DNA of 64,000 nt from Coriobacteriaceae bacterium AM113-163 (GCA_027673765.1 JAQDWB010000002.1:63743-127742); one strand, 5' to 3'. Shown: positions 18,310 to 27,868, counted from the stretch's first letter. The notes: generated by a model not told the origin, from the sequence alone. A program made the numbers and translations.

Positions 18310-19335
18310 ATGAAAAGCGCGGTCTTCTATGGAAAGCATGATCTTAGGGTCGAGGATTCGCCAAAGCCGGCCGTGGGCAAGCGCGACGTTCTGATCAACG
18401 TCAAGGCTTGCGGCGTCTGCGGTACCGACGTTCATATCTATGAAGGCGACAAGGGCGCAGCGGACGTTACCCCGCCTACGATCCTTGGTCATGAGTTTGC
18501 GGGCGTTGTCGAGGCCGTGGGCAGTGACGTCGCTGGCTTTAAACCGGGCGATCGCGTGTGCATCGACCCAAACCATCCCTGCGGCTGCTGCGAACCCTGC
18601 CGCGACGGAATCAACCACTACTGCGAGCATATGACCGGTTACGGTACCACCGTTAACGGTGGCTTTGCCGAGTACTGCTCCGTCGATATGCAGCAAGTCT
18701 ACAAGTTGGGCGATCACACTAGCTTTGAGCAGGGTGCCATGGCCGAGCCCGTCGCTTGCTGCCTGCACGGCATCGATATGTGCAACATCAAGCCCGGCAG
18801 CACAGTTGTCGTTATCGGCGGTGGCATGATCGGTCTGCTCATGATGCAGCTTGCCAAAAACGCCGGCGCCACCAAGGTCGTCTTACTCGAACCCGTCGAA
18901 GGCAAGCGCGAGGTTGCGCTCAAACTCGGCGCCGACCTGGCAATTGATTCCATCCACGAGGACGTCCCAGCCCGCCTGAAGCAGGAGGGCGTCGGTAACG
19001 TCGACGTTGTAATCGAATGCGTCGGCAAGCCCGTCACCATTGAGCAGGCCATCAGTATTGCCGGTCATAAGACCACGGTTATGATGTTCGGACTTACCAA
19101 GCCCGATGAAACGATCACCGTCAAGCCCTTCGAGGTCTTCCAGAAGGAGCTCGTGCTCACCTCGTCCTTCATCAACCCTTATACGCAGCGTCGCGCGCTC
19201 GAGCTCATCGACTCGGGCAGGATCGACGTTTCTTCGATGGTCGCAAAGGTAGCCTCCCTCGATGAACTCGGTGCCATCCTTTCAGACCCGGCCCTGCGTG
19301 CCATGGGTAAATATATAATCGACCCAAGCAAGTAA
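18310..19335 (+). CDS. Zinc-dependent medium-chain alcohol/polyol dehydrogenase
   Basis: A 341-residue MDR enzyme. The catalytic zinc site includes Cys in CGVCGTDVHIYEG and GHE in ILGHEFAGVVE. The structural zinc loop is CGCCEPCRDGINHYC. The NAD-binding motif is VVVIGGGMIGLLMMQLAK. This is the sorbitol/threonine/galactitol dehydrogenase group; the exact substrate cannot be read from sequence. RBS AAAGGAG. It is divergent from the PTS genes and followed by a GntR regulator, so it probably belongs to sugar or sugar-alcohol use. Confidence 0.9.
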   Translation: MKSAVFYGKHDLRVEDSPKPAVGKRDVLINVKACGVCGTDVHIYEGDKGAADVTPPTILGHEFAGVVEAVGSDVAGFKPGDRVCIDPNHPCGCCEPCRDGINHYCEHMTGYGTTVNGGFAEYCSVDMQQVYKLGDHTSFEQGAMAEPVACCLHGIDMCNIKPGSTVVVIGGGMIGLLMMQLAKNAGATKVVLLEPVEGKREVALKLGADLAIDSIHEDVPARLKQEGVGNVDVVIECVGKPVTIEQAISIAGHKTTVMMFGLTKPDETITVKPFEVFQKELVLTSSFINPYTQRRALELIDSGRIDVSSMVAKVASLDELGAILSDPALRAMGKYIIDPSK

Positions 19336-19400
19336 ATCGATCGACACCTGCGCGGGCGGTCCTCATCCACCGCTCGCGCACTCAGCTCTAGGAGACCGTC

Positions 19401-20156
19401 ATGGCGCGAGCCATCTTTCAAATCATTTATGACACCGTGAAGCAGTCGATTGACGACGGCACATACGCCTATCAGAGCTATCTGCCTTCGGAGACTGAGC
19501 TCACGCAGCAGTTTGACTGTTCGCGCATGACGGTCCGCCGCGCCATCTCGATGCTTGCGGCAGATGGCTACGTGCTCCCCCAGCAAGGCAAGGGCATGCG
19601 CGTCATTCGCAACATCAGTGACGAGACGAGTCGCGGCGGCGGTGGACTCGAGACCTTTAAGGAAATCGCAGCCAGCCGGGGCTTTGAGCTCAAAACGGTC
19701 ACCACCGTCTTTGAGCTCCTCGTCTGCAGCAAGGCGCTCTCCAAGATTACCGGGTTTCCCGAAGGCTGCGAGCTCACACGTGCCAAACGCATCCGTTATG
19801 CAGACGGACAAGCCGTGGGCTCCGACGACTCCTATTACCTAAGCTCACAGGTACCGGGACTGACAGCCGAGATTGTCAACGATTCGATCTATCGTTACCT
19901 CGAAGAAGACCTTGGCATTAAGATTGCCACGGGCAAACGCGATGTAACGATTGAGCATCCCACGCCCGAGGATGCACGCGTGCTCGATCTTGACGACTTT
20001 AACGCACTCGCCGTCGTTCGTGGGCAGACCTACAACGCCGACGGCATCCTTATGGAATACACCGAGACCAAGCAGGTCCCCAGCTTCTTCTTGCTCCACG
20101 AGACGGTTACCCGCGGCATTAACGGCCGCGGGACCCATCAGAGCAGCATGAACTAG
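19401..20156 (+). CDS. GntR family regulator (HutC/UTRA type)
   Basis: A 251-residue repressor. The N-terminal winged helix (residues about 5-72) has LPSETELTQQFDCSRMTVRR and ADGYVLPQQGKGMRV. A UTRA ligand domain follows, with GCELTRAKRIRYADGQAV and the closing LMEYTETKQVPSFFL. Such regulators often sense sugar phosphates. Start after AGGAG. It probably controls the upstream dehydrogenase and the divergent PTS/glucosidase genes through the sites in the 18.1-18.3 kb region. Confidence 0.92.
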   Translation: MARAIFQIIYDTVKQSIDDGTYAYQSYLPSETELTQQFDCSRMTVRRAISMLAADGYVLPQQGKGMRVIRNISDETSRGGGGLETFKEIAASRGFELKTVTTVFELLVCSKALSKITGFPEGCELTRAKRIRYADGQAVGSDDSYYLSSQVPGLTAEIVNDSIYRYLEEDLGIKIATGKRDVTIEHPTPEDARVLDLDDFNALAVVRGQTYNADGILMEYTETKQVPSFFLLHETVTRGINGRGTHQSSMN

Positions 20157-20168
20157 CTGTCTATAAGT

Positions 20169-20208
20169 TGTGGTGGGACACGGCTATCAGTAGCCTTGTC
20201 CCACCACA
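20169..20208. terminator. Bidirectional terminator
   Basis: A 12-bp stem TGTGGTGGGACA/TGTCCCACCACA (20169-20180, 20197-20208) with an inner GGCTA/TAGCC stem lies between the convergent gntR and Fe-S protein genes. Confidence 0.7.
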
Positions 20209-20215
20209 TCACGTG

Positions 20216-21469
20216 TTAGTCCGCGAGCTTTTCCACCTGGTCGAGCATCTTGTCGAGCTTGGCCTTTGCCTCGGCCTTGACCTTCTGGGCTTCTTCGTGG
20301 GCCTTAGCCTTCTGGGCGGCCTTTTCCTCGGCCTCGGGATCGACGACGACTAGGTTGGATGCATCATGTTCAACCAGCTTAAGCGCATGCTCGGGGCACA
20401 CCTTGACGCAGGCTCCGCAACCCAGGCAATACGTGGACTCCAGTGCAAAGCGGCCGCTTCCCACCAGATCGCAGGCAAACGTGGGGCACACGTTGACGCA
20501 CTCGCCGCACGACGTGCACTTGTCAAAATCGCATTCCGGCGTGCTCACCTGCATGTTCTGGGCAAGCTCGGGGTGGTTTTGCAGCGTCGAGAGTACCAGC
20601 TGGCGCCCGTGCGTAAGCGTGCGGCGACGTTTGGCCGTCGTGGTGCCGCACATGGTGTTGAGCGTACGCTCCAACTGAGTAATCTGATGGCGATGGGCTT
20701 TGAGCTTCTGCGTCACCGAGGCCAGTGCCGCCGTTGCCGGATTGAGCTTGGTCACGGTAAGGCCCGTGGTGCGGGCGATCTTTTCCATGTACTCCTTGCG
20801 CTCGTACTCGCGGCGCTTATGGCACTTGAGGCTTTTGGGATCGACCTCCAGACCCATGCCCGTACCGGCCCACTCCTCGGCGGTAGCGATGGCCTCGCCC
20901 AGAATATCCTCGCCACCGGTGTTGCGGCACTTATCGCACACGCCCAACGGCAGGTACACGCTCACGTTGGGATAGTCCGCCAGTACCGAGAACCAGGTCT
21001 CGGCCGTGATATCGCCCACGCAGGCAACGACGACCTCGTTCTCGCGCGGCATACGCTTAAGGGCACGCGTGCAGGTAACGTAGGCGGTCTCGTGGCTCGT
21101 AGCTGCCGAGACAATGTCGTCGTAAAGGTTTTTGGGCGCCAGGCGCGGCGAAATGATCGCCTCGGTCGGACAGGCGGCGGCGCACAGGCCGCACTTGCGA
21201 CAGGAGTCGAGGATCTCGATAGCGTCTTCCTCGACCTCGATAGCGTTGACCGGGCACACATCCATGCACGCGGTGCAGCCGCTCTTCTCGTTTTTGCAGG
21301 TCAAGCACGGAATGGTGTTGCCGCGCGGACGCTCCTTGTAGTCGGCAGGATTCCACTGCGGAGCCGACGGATCGAGTGCATCGGTCACGCCGCCAAGCGG
21401 GTTTTTAAGAAAGTCGAAACCCTTGCTGATCTCGATAATGTCATCAAACAGATCGTGTTCCTGCGCCAT
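20216..21469 (-). CDS. Multi-cluster 4Fe-4S protein of unknown pathway
   Basis: A 417-residue protein with at least four cysteine clusters: CLTCKNEKSGCTACMDVCP (about 55-73), CRKCGLCAAACP (about 89-100), and, near the C-terminus, CTSCGECVNVCP and CLGCGACVKVCP. The middle holds a CDKC motif and a basic helical stretch; the tail is a charged coiled coil rich in Ala, Lys and Glu. It looks like an electron-transfer component. No partner oxidoreductase is adjacent, so the pathway is unknown. Start at the ATG at 21469 after GGGAGGGG. Confidence 0.85.
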   Translation of the reverse strand: MAQEHDLFDDIIEISKGFDFLKNPLGGVTDALDPSAPQWNPADYKERPRGNTIPCLTCKNEKSGCTACMDVCPVNAIEVEEDAIEILDSCRKCGLCAAACPTEAIISPRLAPKNLYDDIVSAATSHETAYVTCTRALKRMPRENEVVVACVGDITAETWFSVLADYPNVSVYLPLGVCDKCRNTGGEDILGEAIATAEEWAGTGMGLEVDPKSLKCHKRREYERKEYMEKIARTTGLTVTKLNPATAALASVTQKLKAHRHQITQLERTLNTMCGTTTAKRRRTLTHGRQLVLSTLQNHPELAQNMQVSTPECDFDKCTSCGECVNVCPTFACDLVGSGRFALESTYCLGCGACVKVCPEHALKLVEHDASNLVVVDPEAEEKAAQKAKAHEEAQKVKAEAKAKLDKMLDQVEKLAD

Positions 21470-21619
21470 GCGCGGCCCCTCCCTGAGCAGTGCAAACAAG
21501 CAAGAGATAATGATACGCCATCGGCCCACGCCTCGGGCAAATTACACGCGGCGCATCTTTGCGGCAAATAGCCTATGCCTATCGCCGCCTCGATTGCACA
21601 AGGTCAATCAAGCGCCAAG

Positions 21620-22687
21620 CTATGCCTCGCACATGAGCTGCACGAGCTTCTGTTTGGTCACCTTGGTCTGCTCGTTGGCCATGTTGCGCTCGTTTCTAAA
21701 GACCGCATTTGCAACACTCTGCAGATCGGCATCGGAAATCTCGCCAAGGCCCAGTTCCTCGAGCGTCGTCGGCAGACCAACGCGCTGGCAAAACTCGAGC
21801 ACCTGATCAAGCTCGACCGCACGCTCCAGGCGCAGCTGCACCACCAGGCCAAATGCCACGGCCTCGCCATGCATGGCCCTGCACTCGGGCAGAATCGTCA
21901 ACCCGTTGGCGATGGCATGCGCCAACGCCAAGCCACCGCTCTCAAAGCCAACACCCGAAAGCAGGATGTTGCACTCGATTAGGCGCTCAACCGCCGGCGA
22001 TATACGGCCCTTTTTAAGATCGCGCTTGGCAGCGACGCCGCACTCCATGAGTGTGTCGTAGCAGGCACGAGCCGCAACCAAGGCCAAGTGTCCCGGCGCG
22101 CCACCGTGCTCGTTGGCGCCGTGCGCCGCGGCGCACGAACGCGCCTCGAAGTACGTTGCCAGTGCGTCGCCCATGCCTGCGACCGTCATACGCAGTGGGG
22201 CCGCCGCGACCACGTTGGTATCGACCACGACCAGGTCCGGATTCTTCTCGAGCATCAGGTAGCGGTCGAACGACCCGTCCTCGTGATACAGCACCGAAAT
22301 CGCGCTGCACGGACCATCCATCGAGGCCGCCGTGGGGCATACGCACAACGGCAGCTCAGCATAAAACGCCACGGCCTTTGCGATATCGAGCATCTTGCCG
22401 CCGCCAATGCCCACCACCATGTCGCAATACTCGGTCCGGGCTTCCTTGGCCATTTCGACAACGGCATCTTCCGTACACGGACCGTTGTAAATCTTAAAGA
22501 ACGGCTCGCTTAGATCTTCATCCAGAAATCCATCGACGATCTGCCTGCACAGCCGATCCTCGGTGCCCTGGTCAAACAAGACATAGGCAGCGCAGCCCAA
22601 CCATGACAAATACCTGCCCTGACGCGAAAGTTCGCCCGGCCCTTGAACATACCGGCCGGGACCGCCATAAACCATGGGAAGCGCCAT
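21620..22687 (-). CDS. Glycerol dehydrogenase-like iron/zinc alcohol dehydrogenase
   Basis: A 355-residue protein of the GldA group. The NAD-binding glycine triplet is in VVGIGGGKMLDIAKAVAFY. Metal ligands are seen as Asp in GMGDALATYFEA, His in ALAHAIANGL and His in AMHGEAVAFG. It is a diverged paralogue of the gene at 22801 (same GP-x-YVQGP-x-EL opening), so its substrate may differ. It is separated from that paralogue by a strong terminator and probably has its own promoter. Confidence 0.88.
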   Translation of the reverse strand: MALPMVYGGPGRYVQGPGELSRQGRYLSWLGCAAYVLFDQGTEDRLCRQIVDGFLDEDLSEPFFKIYNGPCTEDAVVEMAKEARTEYCDMVVGIGGGKMLDIAKAVAFYAELPLCVCPTAASMDGPCSAISVLYHEDGSFDRYLMLEKNPDLVVVDTNVVAAAPLRMTVAGMGDALATYFEARSCAAAHGANEHGGAPGHLALVAARACYDTLMECGVAAKRDLKKGRISPAVERLIECNILLSGVGFESGGLALAHAIANGLTILPECRAMHGEAVAFGLVVQLRLERAVELDQVLEFCQRVGLPTTLEELGLGEISDADLQSVANAVFRNERNMANEQTKVTKQKLVQLMCEA

Positions 22688-22755
22688 ACGAGAATCCGCC
22701 CTTCATCAAACACCGATTGGTGCAAAGTAGCCTAACCCCTTTGCACCATAGCAAA

Positions 22756-22788
22756 AAGGGGCAAAACCATTTGTCGGCTTTGCCCCTT
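22756..22788 (-). terminator. Rho-independent terminator after gldA
   Basis: On the minus strand AAGGGGCAAA pairs with TTTGCCCCTT (22779-22788 with 22756-22765) and is followed by TTT GC. A clear stem plus T-run 12 bases past the gldA stop. Confidence 0.85.
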
Positions 22789-22800
22789 CCTTACCTTAGT

Positions 22801-23901
22801 TTACTCATCCATAAGGTAATAATGACCCAGTGCGTCGGCACCCAGGATGGCGTTGGCGACCATCTCGGGCGTCACCTCAAACGGCATGTTGCACATGGTA
22901 TCCTCGGGCGCGCACGCGGCCTCGGCAACAATCATGGCCTGCTCACGTGTAAGCTCGGCAACGCCAAGTTCCTTCATCGTGACCGGCAGGCCCAGCTCAA
23001 TGCAGAAGCCCAAGACTTCCTCGAGTTTCTCAGTCGGAGCATCCTCGAGTACCAGCTGAACGATGGTGCCAAAGGCGACCTTCTCGCCGTGATACATGCC
23101 GTGGCACTCGGGCAGCATCGTCAGACCATTGTGGATGGCATGAGCAGCAGCAAGGCCCGAGCTCTCAAAGCCAATGCCCGAAAGCAGCGTGTTGGCCTCG
23201 ATGATGTGCTCCACGGCAGGCGTGAGCGCACCCTTCTCCAGCGCGACCTTGGCCTTGACGCCATCGGCCATAAGCGTCTCGTAGCAGAGCTTGGCGAGCG
23301 CCAGGCCGGCCATGCCACCCTTGCCGCCGGCGCAAGTGCCGCCGTCGGCATCGTGCGTCGCCTGAGCCTCAAAGTAGGTTGCGAGCGCATCGCCCATACC
23401 GGAAACCGTCAGGCGCACCGGGCTCGCCGCGATAACCGTCGTATCCATAAGAACGATATTGGGGTTTGCCTTAAGGAAGAGGTACTTGTCGAACTGGCCG
23501 TCATCGGTGTAGAGCACCGAAAGTGCCGAGCACGGTGCATCGGTCGAAGCGATGGTGGGGCAAATGATAACCGGGGACTCCAGGTAGTAGGCAACGGCCT
23601 TCGCGGTATCGAGGATCTTGCCGCCACCGACGCCCACGATGATGTCGCAACCGTTGTCGCGAGCGAGCGCAACCAGGCGATCGACCTCGCCCTTGGAGCA
23701 CTCGCCGTTAAAGTCCTCAAACAGCAGCTCGGCCTTAGCCTCGGCAAAACCGCCCTCGATCTTGGCGCCGACGCGCTTCTTGCCCGAAGGCGTCACGATG
23801 ACGAGGGCCTTAGCGCCGAGCGGCTCGACATAAGAACCGAGCTTGGCCAGCTCGTCCGGGCCCTGGATGTACTTGCTGGGGCTATTGAAAATTGCAGCCA
23901 T
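22801..23901 (-). CDS. gldA: Glycerol dehydrogenase
   Basis: A 366-residue NAD-dependent glycerol dehydrogenase (glycerol to dihydroxyacetone). The opening IFNSPSKYIQGPDELAKLG is canonical. The coenzyme loop is VGVGGGKILDTAKAVAYY. Metal ligands are Asp in GMGDALATYFEAQ, His in AHAIHNGLTML and His in MYHGEKVAFG. Its length is that of E. coli GldA. It starts only 26 bases after a terminator hairpin that follows the adh gene, which leaves little room for a promoter of its own. Confidence 0.95.
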   Translation of the reverse strand: MAAIFNSPSKYIQGPDELAKLGSYVEPLGAKALVIVTPSGKKRVGAKIEGGFAEAKAELLFEDFNGECSKGEVDRLVALARDNGCDIIVGVGGGKILDTAKAVAYYLESPVIICPTIASTDAPCSALSVLYTDDGQFDKYLFLKANPNIVLMDTTVIAASPVRLTVSGMGDALATYFEAQATHDADGGTCAGGKGGMAGLALAKLCYETLMADGVKAKVALEKGALTPAVEHIIEANTLLSGIGFESSGLAAAHAIHNGLTMLPECHGMYHGEKVAFGTIVQLVLEDAPTEKLEEVLGFCIELGLPVTMKELGVAELTREQAMIVAEAACAPEDTMCNMPFEVTPEMVANAILGADALGHYYLMDE

Positions 23902-23926
23902 TTTTATCCCATTCTCTAAAAAAGAA

Positions 23927-23958
23927 AGGGGCTCCGTACAGATACGTGCGGAGCCCCT
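23927..23958 (-). terminator. Terminator/attenuator between adh and gldA
   Basis: A 10-bp stem AGGGGCTCCG/CGGAGCCCCT (23927-23936, 23949-23958) is followed on the minus strand by TTTCTTTTTT. It lies 21 bases after the adh stop and 26 before the gldA start, so it may act as an attenuator for gldA. Confidence 0.8.
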
Positions 23959-23979
23959 CGTTACGATAACAAGAGTCGA

Positions 23980-25203
23980 TTAGAAATCGATGTCGGTGTC
24001 GTAGTAGCAGGCCTTGAGGATCTTCTCGAAGTCGGCAGCCTTGGTCTCACGCGGGTTCTCCGGCGTGCAGGCGTCGGTCTCGGCGTTCGCGGCGATCTCG
24101 GGCAGCTTGGCGAGGAACTCCTCCTCGGAAACCATCTGCGGGTTCTCGGCGTCAACCTTCACGCCGCCATTCGCGTAATCCTTGATGGACTGCGGAATGT
24201 TGAGCTGGTCGTTGAGGTCGCGGATCTTCTGGACGAGCGCAGCGATGAGCTCCTCGTTGGTCTCGCCGGGAAGGTGCAGGATCTCCTTGGCCACGTAAGC
24301 GTAACGCTCGGCAGCACGGGGATCCTTGGAGTTCCACTGGATGACCTTGCCCAGGTACATGGCGTTAGCAGCACCGTGAATGATGTGGCCGTTCTCAAAG
24401 GCTGCACCGGTCTTGTGAGCCATGGAGTGAACGATGCCGAGCAGACCCGAGGAGAAGGCGATACCGGCGATGCACTGAGCCTCGTGCATGTGCTGACGGG
24501 CCTCATGGTCGCCAGCATAGGACTTGGGCAGCCACTCGACGATCTCGCGGATGCCGTGCAGGGCGTTGGCATCGGTGAACATAGAAGCGCAGGTGGAAAC
24601 GTAGGCCTCCATGCAGTGGGTCAGAGCGTCCATGCCGGTGTGAGCGCAAAGCTTAGCAGGCATGGTGTAGGTGAGCTCGGGGTCGACGATGGCGACATCC
24701 GGGGTGATGTTGAAGTCGGCCAGCGGGTACTTGATGCCCTTGGCGTAGTCGGTGATGACGGAGAAGGCAGTGACCTCGGTAGCGGTACCGGAGGTAGAGG
24801 AGATGGCGCAGAAATGAGCCTTCTGACGCAGCTCGGGGAAGCTGAACGGCTGGATGATGTTATCGAAGGACTCCTCGGGATACTCGTAGAAGACCCACAT
24901 GGCCTTAGCGGCATCGATGGGCGAGCCGCCGCCGATGGCAATAATCCAGTCGGGCTCGAACTCGCGCATGGCCTCGGCGCCCTTCATGACCGTCTCGATG
25001 GACGGATCGGACTCGACGCCCTCGAACAGCTTGACCTCGAAGCCGCCTTCCTTAAGGTCGGCCTCAACGTCCTGCAAGAACCCGCCGCGGCGCATAGAGC
25101 TGCCGCCAGAAACGATGATGGCCTTCTTGCCCTTGAGGTTCTTCACCTCGTGGCGAGCGCCCTCACCAAAGTACAGATCGCGAGGATTGGTAAAACGTCC
25201 CAT
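23980..25203 (-). CDS. Iron-containing alcohol dehydrogenase
   Basis: A 407-residue group III alcohol dehydrogenase (butanol/1,3-propanediol type). It carries GRFTNPRDLYFGEGARHEV at the start, the coenzyme motif IIAIGGGSPIDAAKAMWVFY and the iron ligands in HTGMDALTHCMEAY, HSMAHKTGAAF and NGHIIHGA. The likely role is NAD(P)H-dependent aldehyde reduction in fermentation. Start at the ATG at 25203 after GGAGG. It is upstream of gldA on the same strand. Confidence 0.93.
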   Translation of the reverse strand: MGRFTNPRDLYFGEGARHEVKNLKGKKAIIVSGGSSMRRGGFLQDVEADLKEGGFEVKLFEGVESDPSIETVMKGAEAMREFEPDWIIAIGGGSPIDAAKAMWVFYEYPEESFDNIIQPFSFPELRQKAHFCAISSTSGTATEVTAFSVITDYAKGIKYPLADFNITPDVAIVDPELTYTMPAKLCAHTGMDALTHCMEAYVSTCASMFTDANALHGIREIVEWLPKSYAGDHEARQHMHEAQCIAGIAFSSGLLGIVHSMAHKTGAAFENGHIIHGAANAMYLGKVIQWNSKDPRAAERYAYVAKEILHLPGETNEELIAALVQKIRDLNDQLNIPQSIKDYANGGVKVDAENPQMVSEEEFLAKLPEIAANAETDACTPENPRETKAADFEKILKACYYDTDIDF

Positions 25204-25244
25204 ACTGTGCCTCCTAAACAAGCCCCTCTTAGACTTGCGTATAT

Positions 25245-25269
25245 AACGGAGCACCCGATTGGCTCCGTT
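25245..25269 (-). promoter_or_regulatory. Leader hairpin of the iron alcohol dehydrogenase gene
   Basis: AACGGAGC (25245-25252) pairs with GCTCCGTT (25262-25269), 42-66 bases upstream of the start. It could be an operator or a 5' UTR stem. Confidence 0.35.
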
Positions 25270-25703
25270 AGGACCGTTTTGCGCGTTGCCGGCGATGACA
25301 ATGCGCGATGTCTAAACGTCTCAACGCTCAGACAAACACTATTCTACCGTTCTGGTTGGTCAGTTATTCACCTAAAGCCGACAATGATGAAACGTTTTTT
25401 CTATCCCTGAAGACCCTTGTGGGGCATTCATACTCCCAAGCTGGGCAAACGTTTTATCAAGGTTGACCACATATCCCGGGCAGGACTGTGCCCCTCCAAA
25501 ATGCGCCCCGTTCGCCGCCAAAAATCGACCGTTTGCGGCACCGTGATACCACTCAGTCGTCCAAGGTGCCGACATTTGTGCGACATCCGTCTTCGTGGTG
25601 CAAAGGTGCATGTCCAAGTGCGGCACCCCCGGTGTGCCACATGCGGGTAAACTAGAGCCTTATATAGAGACATTTGAACCCTAACCGCAGCAAAGGAGGC
25701 CCC
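25270..25703. other. Intergenic region without recognisable genes
   Basis: 434 bases between divergent genes. A short plus-strand open frame (25417-25650) has no ribosome site and low protein character. TTATATAG near 25660 is a plausible -10 for the gene at 25704. Nothing else stands out. Confidence 0.5.
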
Positions 25704-26780
25704 ATGGCATTCGATCCCATTCAAGAGGATTGCCATCGCCTCGTTCTTGAGGCCTTGCGCCGCGACAATATCCCGCTCACCGACGGTGCCGCCGTAGAGC
25801 GTCTGATGGAACAATTCACCCGCGACCCCGCGCCGCTCATCGTGCACGACCGCGACCGCGCCGGGCACCTCATTGCCAAGGTGGTCGAGGCTGTCGACTA
25901 CCGTATTCCCTTTATCCCTGACGATAACCAGGCAGAGCAAGAAGAGGCCGCTGCCGAGAACATGCTTCGCGAGGCAGCCGCGCTTGACCCGACCAACTGG
26001 GACGCCCAGCGCATGCTGACGGCGCTCACCGCCGAATCTAACGAGGAGTACGTACAGTACTTGGTATCCAAGCGCGATGAAGTCGAGCACGATCTGGCGC
26101 TCAAGATTGCCTCGGCGCAGGACCCCTACGAGCGTGAGGCCGCAGGCGACCTTATGCGCCGCCCCTACCTGCGCTGGCTTGCCGCCCTTGCGTCGCGCGC
26201 CCTCATTAGCGGCCGCTATCGCATGTCGCTGGATGCCGCGAATCGCAGCCTGGACTTTGCGCCCAACGACCCCGCCGGCGTCCGCCATACTGCGATGCTT
26301 GCCATGGCAAAGCTCGAATACCCCGCCGAGGAGCTCAAACGCTTTCGCTCTGCCCACTCCGTCCCCTATCTCGCCAACACGCCGCTACGCCGTCGTCCCA
26401 AGGATGCAGAGCGTGACTTGGACCCATGGACGCTCATCGCGCTGATGAGTGCTGCCTGGCGCGAGCTGGACTACGAGGGTGCCGAGCACTACTTGCGCAT
26501 CCTTGCACGCTCGTGCCCGCACGCGGCCGAGGCGCTCTACTTCCAAACCGAGTTTCCCGATGGCGTCTATGCCCGCGTCAACGTGGGTGTGGGCTCTACC
26601 GACGAGCTTGTCCTTGCGCTGTCCGAGGCGACGCCGGTACTGCAGGAGGGCTTGGGCGCCCCCGACAACGCCAGCTTTGCCGCCTGGGTCGCCACCAACG
26701 ATATCGTGCGTTCCCAGATCGACGAGCGCATCCTGCGGGCGGCCGAGCAGGGCTTGCCGTTTAAGGGAGGAGACCTCTAA
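25704..26780 (+). CDS. Helical repeat protein of unknown function (first of pair)
   Basis: A 358-residue, mostly helical cytosolic protein (RBS AAAGGAGG, ATG at 25704). It has TPR/HEAT-like character: NMLREAAALDPTNWDAQRML, then YLRWLAALASRALISGRYRM and the helix SLDAANRSLDFAPNDPAGVR. No signal peptide or catalytic motif is seen. Its stop overlaps the start of the next gene (TAATG), whose layout resembles it, so the two form a translationally coupled pair. Function unknown. Confidence 0.75.
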   Translation: MAFDPIQEDCHRLVLEALRRDNIPLTDGAAVERLMEQFTRDPAPLIVHDRDRAGHLIAKVVEAVDYRIPFIPDDNQAEQEEAAAENMLREAAALDPTNWDAQRMLTALTAESNEEYVQYLVSKRDEVEHDLALKIASAQDPYEREAAGDLMRRPYLRWLAALASRALISGRYRMSLDAANRSLDFAPNDPAGVRHTAMLAMAKLEYPAEELKRFRSAHSVPYLANTPLRRRPKDAERDLDPWTLIALMSAAWRELDYEGAEHYLRILARSCPHAAEALYFQTEFPDGVYARVNVGVGSTDELVLALSEATPVLQEGLGAPDNASFAAWVATNDIVRSQIDERILRAAEQGLPFKGGDL

Positions 26781-27823
26781 TGGATCCGAGCGTCTACATC
26801 CCCGCCTACCTGGAGCGCGCCTACGTTGCGTCGCACCCCGAACTCACCGATGCAGCACGCGATCTTGTCCATAACGACGTGAGCGTCAACCCTCACAAGT
26901 ATGCGCAGACCGAGCATGCCCAGGCGCTGCTGTCCTATGCCGGCGTCCACCGCCACCTGCTCGACGAACTCCATCGCATCGAGGACATGGGCAGCGACGA
27001 GGAGTTTGAGAAGACACGCAACCGCCTGTTCGATGACATGCGCGATGAGCTGCTCAAGATCGTCCGCATCGATGCGCATGTCCTCGATGCCCAGCTGCTC
27101 GCCATCATTTTGGCGGACACGCCCGTCGACGCCTGCCTGGGCGACCTGATGAAACTCGAGGCGACCACGGCCGATTACCTGCAGCAAAGCGTGCCCGGGT
27201 TCGATATGGAGGCCCCACACTACTGGGCCAACAAGGTTTTGACGGACGGCGTGACGGCGGCCGATCTCACCGTAAGCGAGCCGGCGCTTATCGGGTGGCT
27301 CCACACGCTCGAGGCCATCTCGCAGCTGTGCATGGCGAGCGCTCGTTACCGTGCCGCCGCCAACTATTCTCGCCGTGTTCTTAAGGCGGAGGGCTATCCC
27401 ACCCGAGCTGCAGGCACCGTGCTACTCGCCCTCGCTCGTCTGGAAGACGAGGACGGCTTTTTTGCCCTGGCCCACCAGCTCGAGGAACAGATGGGGGCCG
27501 ATGTCCTCGAGGACTCCCCCTGGTACCTGCTCGCCCGCACGATCTTGCTGTTCAAAACGAACAAGATGCGCCCGGCCACACGCGCGCTGCGCGAGTTTGC
27601 CAACCGCTGCGAGGGCGGCGCGTTCTTTTTGCTGAACCCCATGTATCAGACACCGTACCTTCCCTGCCGGCCCGAGCCGCACGACCCCTGGGACCTTTCG
27701 CATCAGGCAGTTTGGGAAGCCGACGGCATCATCTCGGATACTCCCGACTTTGCCCCCTGGGCCAGCGCTTGCGAAGAGGTATCGCAGCTTGCCCAGGAAT
27801 TTGCGCGCCGTTACGGCTTTTAA
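26780..27823 (+). CDS. Helical repeat protein of unknown function (second of pair)
   Basis: A 347-residue helical protein coupled to the preceding gene by a 1-base overlap. The central part (LTVSEPALIGWLHTLEAISQ, ASARYRAAANYSRRVLKAEG) and the C-terminal third (DSPWYLLARTILLFKTNKMR) line up by eye with the equivalent parts of the upstream protein, so the pair probably arose by duplication. No family assignment. It is followed by murT-gatD, 45 bases on, possibly in the same transcript. Confidence 0.75.
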   Translation: MDPSVYIPAYLERAYVASHPELTDAARDLVHNDVSVNPHKYAQTEHAQALLSYAGVHRHLLDELHRIEDMGSDEEFEKTRNRLFDDMRDELLKIVRIDAHVLDAQLLAIILADTPVDACLGDLMKLEATTADYLQQSVPGFDMEAPHYWANKVLTDGVTAADLTVSEPALIGWLHTLEAISQLCMASARYRAAANYSRRVLKAEGYPTRAAGTVLLALARLEDEDGFFALAHQLEEQMGADVLEDSPWYLLARTILLFKTNKMRPATRALREFANRCEGGAFFLLNPMYQTPYLPCRPEPHDPWDLSHQAVWEADGIISDTPDFAPWASACEEVSQLAQEFARRYGF

Positions 27824-27868
27824 CGGCGCAAACGTCACGACCATGTCATTCACGTTAGGAACGGCTTC

